This document shows positions 5,735-6,711 of a DNA stretch of 6,711 nt, piece by piece (the stretch's first letter is position 1; every line of letters begins with the position of its first letter). Location: assembly GCA_015228695.1 (NCBI GenBank), contig JADGDA010000142.1, positions 1 through 6,711 on the forward strand, written 5' to 3'. Source of the DNA: Alphaproteobacteria bacterium (lineage in GTDB: Bacteria; Pseudomonadota; Alphaproteobacteria; Rhodospirillales; Rhodospirillaceae). The notes beneath the pieces were generated by a model. The model was not told the origin of the DNA, searched no databases, and saw only the letters and a list, made by a program, of their open reading frames with translations. A program made the translations under genes and the position numbers.

Positions 5735-6154
5735 ATGAAATCCGGCTTGCCATCGCGTCGCATATCCCTCGGTGGCCGGATCGGGTATTGGCTCGCTGTC
5801 CTTTCCCTGCTCCTCAATGTCCTGGGGCCGCTGGTTTTCGCCGCGCCGGTGCGGGCCGGCGGAATTCCCGACGCCCTGTCGGCCGACTTGGCCGTTCTCT
5901 GCTCCGGCGCGACCACCCACCCCGGTTTCCGGACGGGTGACGGCGGGTCCCCGATCCCCTTGCCGGACGGGGACCACTGCCTCGATTGTCTGCCCCTGGC
6001 CGGGGGAACCGGCGCTCTGCCCGCGCCGTTGACCGTCGATGTGGCGTTCCATCCCATCGTGGTCGGCAACCCCGCCCCGAATCCGCCCCCGCACGTCCTT
6101 CCCAGACTGAAGCCCACCCACTCCCGAGCGCCTCCGGTTCTCCGCGTCCTCTGA
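5735..6154 (+). CDS. DUF2946-like small secreted or membrane-anchored protein
   Basis: The protein has 139 residues. A basic start (MKSGLPSRRISLGGR) is followed by a hydrophobic segment at about 17-37 ending near APVRAG, so it is exported or anchored to the inner membrane. Beyond it are a CSG motif (Cys56), a Gly/Pro-rich loop and DHCLDC (His81, Cys82, Cys85), and the tail ends with RAPPVL. A Cys-Ser, then a HCxxC pair and an R-(A/G)-P-P tail are what I recall of DUF2946 proteins, which often sit next to copper-type TonB-dependent receptors. The His and Cys pairs could bind a metal, but no function is established from the sequence. AGGAGG lies 12 nt before the ATG. It is 88 nt after hupE and 138 nt before a receptor gene that it probably serves. 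The family call is by motif only. Confidence 0.78.
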   Translation: MKSGLPSRRISLGGRIGYWLAVLSLLLNVLGPLVFAAPVRAGGIPDALSADLAVLCSGATTHPGFRTGDGGSPIPLPDGDHCLDCLPLAGGTGALPAPLTVDVAFHPIVVGNPAPNPPPHVLPRLKPTHSRAPPVLRVL

Positions 6155-6157
6155 CGC

Positions 6158-6206
6158 GCCCTCCCCGTTTCCGTCCACGTCCCCGCAAGGGGAGGGCCCG
6201 CAAGGG
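6158..6206 (+). promoter_or_regulatory. Overlapping hairpins before the TonB-dependent receptor gene
   Basis: Two small hairpins each carry a GCAA tetraloop: UCCCC-GCAA-GGGGA (6180-6193) and CCC-GCAA-GGG (6197-6206). They are near-copies with a period of 15 nt (12 of 15 bases alike). A competing 9-bp stem joins GCCCTCCCC (6158-6166) to GGGGAGGGC (6189-6197) and would exclude the first hairpin. The region lies 4 nt after the upstream stop codon and about 96 nt before the receptor ATG. No T run follows. The sequence shows the pairing; a regulatory role is inference. I see no match to the cobalamin riboswitch conserved boxes. Confidence 0.4.
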
Positions 6207-6237
6207 AAAGGACAAACGGGTGGAACGCGCCGCGCCG

Positions 6238-6273
6238 GCCTGCTTTGACAGGCTCCAGCCTTTTCGTCATTCG
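6238..6273 (+). promoter_or_regulatory. Candidate -35 box inside an inverted repeat, before the receptor gene
   Basis: TTGACA (6245-6250) is a perfect -35 consensus, but the sequence 17 nt on, CATTCG (6268-6273), is a poor -10 (two of six). The same bases form the loop and right arm of the inverted repeat GCCTG (6238-6242) / CAGGC (6249-6253), 6-nt loop. This could be an operator over the promoter, or simply a hairpin. TSS would fall near 6280, leaving a very short leader. Confidence 0.25.
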
Positions 6274-6292
6274 CGTTTCCCGAGGTGGAGAT

Positions 6293-6711
6293 ATGGACTT
6301 CGTGACTCTTTTTGCCGGGGGCGCACGCCGCCGGTTTCCCGCGGCGTTTCTTCTGGCCGGCGGCGTGCTGGCCTCGACTTCCGGGCCTTCGTCGGCCGCA
6401 TCCCCCGCGACGGCGCTTCCCCCCGTCACCGTTGACGTCGCCGCGCCCAGTCTGGCGTCGCCTCCGGGCGCGACCTCCCTTGGCGAGGCGGACCTCGCCT
6501 CCAAAAGGATGGGTGCCAGCGACACGGCCTCGCTTCTCGACGGCATTCCGGGGGTGAACGTGGTGGGGGCCGGAGGGTTCTCCAGTCTGCCCTCCATCCA
6601 CGGGATGGCGGATGACCGGCTGAAGACGCTTATCAACGGCATGCCGATCACCTCCGCCTGTCCCAACCACATGAATCCGGCGATGTCGTACATCGATCCG
6701 AGCAATGTCGG
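6293..6711 (+). CDS. TonB-dependent outer-membrane receptor, OprC/NosA-like copper type, 3' end outside window
   Basis: The first 139 codons plus two bases are visible; the frame is open to the window end. The N terminus is a signal peptide (GGARRRF, then FPAAFLLAGGVLAS, with likely cleavage near SSAA at about 33-36). The region around PPVTVDVA (43-50) is a TonB-box-like position, and residues from about 75 are the plug domain: DTASLLDGIPGVNV (77-90), SIHGMADDRLKTLINGMP (101-118), then CPNHM (Cys123 to Met127) and MSYIDPSNV. Such receptors import metal complexes across the outer membrane using TonB energy. CPNHM fits the CxxxM half of the CxxxM-HxM copper site described for OprC, and the whole CPNHMNPxxSYIDP segment is typical of that receptor class. 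The second half of the site would lie past the window. ATG 6293 has GAGGTGGAG just upstream. It follows the DUF2946-like gene, supporting a copper-linked pair. Confidence 0.88.
   Translation, partial: MDFVTLFAGGARRRFPAAFLLAGGVLASTSGPSSAASPATALPPVTVDVAAPSLASPPGATSLGEADLASKRMGASDTASLLDGIPGVNVVGAGGFSSLPSIHGMADDRLKTLINGMPITSACPNHMNPAMSYIDPSNV

Noticed and set aside
6155..6292. Cobalamin riboswitch before the TonB-dependent receptor
   Set aside because: These often precede such receptors, but the conserved GCCACTG-type box and the other core segments are not present, and the plug motif points to copper rather than cobalamin.
5270..6670. Second minus-strand frame (about 466 codons) over the same region
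   Set aside because: Same reasoning: low-complexity basic translation antisense to real genes, and no homology seen.
4957..6705. Very long open frame on the minus strand (about 580 codons) opposite hupE, the DUF2946-like gene and the receptor
   Set aside because: The translation is Arg/Gly/Pro-rich with no recognisable domain and runs antisense to three well-supported genes. Long stop-free antisense frames are expected at this GC content.

Overview
The window is high-GC, densely coded DNA, and every gene I can support is on the + strand. Gene content, codon use and style point to an alphaproteobacterium, most likely a Rhodospirillales-type organism (Magnetospirillum/Rhodospirillum-like). That placement is inference from gene families and composition, not a database match.

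Layout: (1) 1-1371 is the 3' part of a gene encoding an unusual fusion. The end of a pyruvate-kinase-type barrel runs in frame into a complete ATP-sulfurylase-like module. (2) 1439-4948 is a tight hypA-hypB-hypC-hypD-hypE operon for building the NiFe(CN)2CO centre of [NiFe] hydrogenases. Neighbouring genes overlap or are 1 nt apart, which suggests translational coupling. (3) 5050-5646 is hupE, a membrane protein linked to nickel supply, with its own good promoter candidate and a short terminator-like hairpin after it. (4) 5735-6711 is a metal-uptake-type pair: a small secreted or membrane-anchored DUF2946-like protein, then the first 139 codons of an outer-membrane TonB-dependent receptor. The receptor plug carries a CxxxM motif like the copper site of OprC/NosA receptors.

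How the genes work together: HypA and HypB load nickel, HypC, HypD and HypE (with HypF, not present here) make and carry the Fe(CN)2CO unit, and HupE probably supplies nickel. No hydrogenase structural gene and no hypF lie in the window, so they must be elsewhere. The copper-type receptor pair is probably a separate transcription unit. The fusion enzyme upstream is separated from hypA by 67 nt containing a hairpin.

Most notable: the pyruvate kinase/ATP sulfurylase fusion with a changed nucleotide-binding motif; a perfect in-frame 24-bp tandem duplication (one mismatch) at the HypE N terminus; and paired GCAA-loop hairpins with an alternative 9-bp stem in front of the receptor gene. No tRNA, rRNA, CRISPR array, insertion sequence or other mobile element was seen, and no gene-free stretch exceeds 140 nt.
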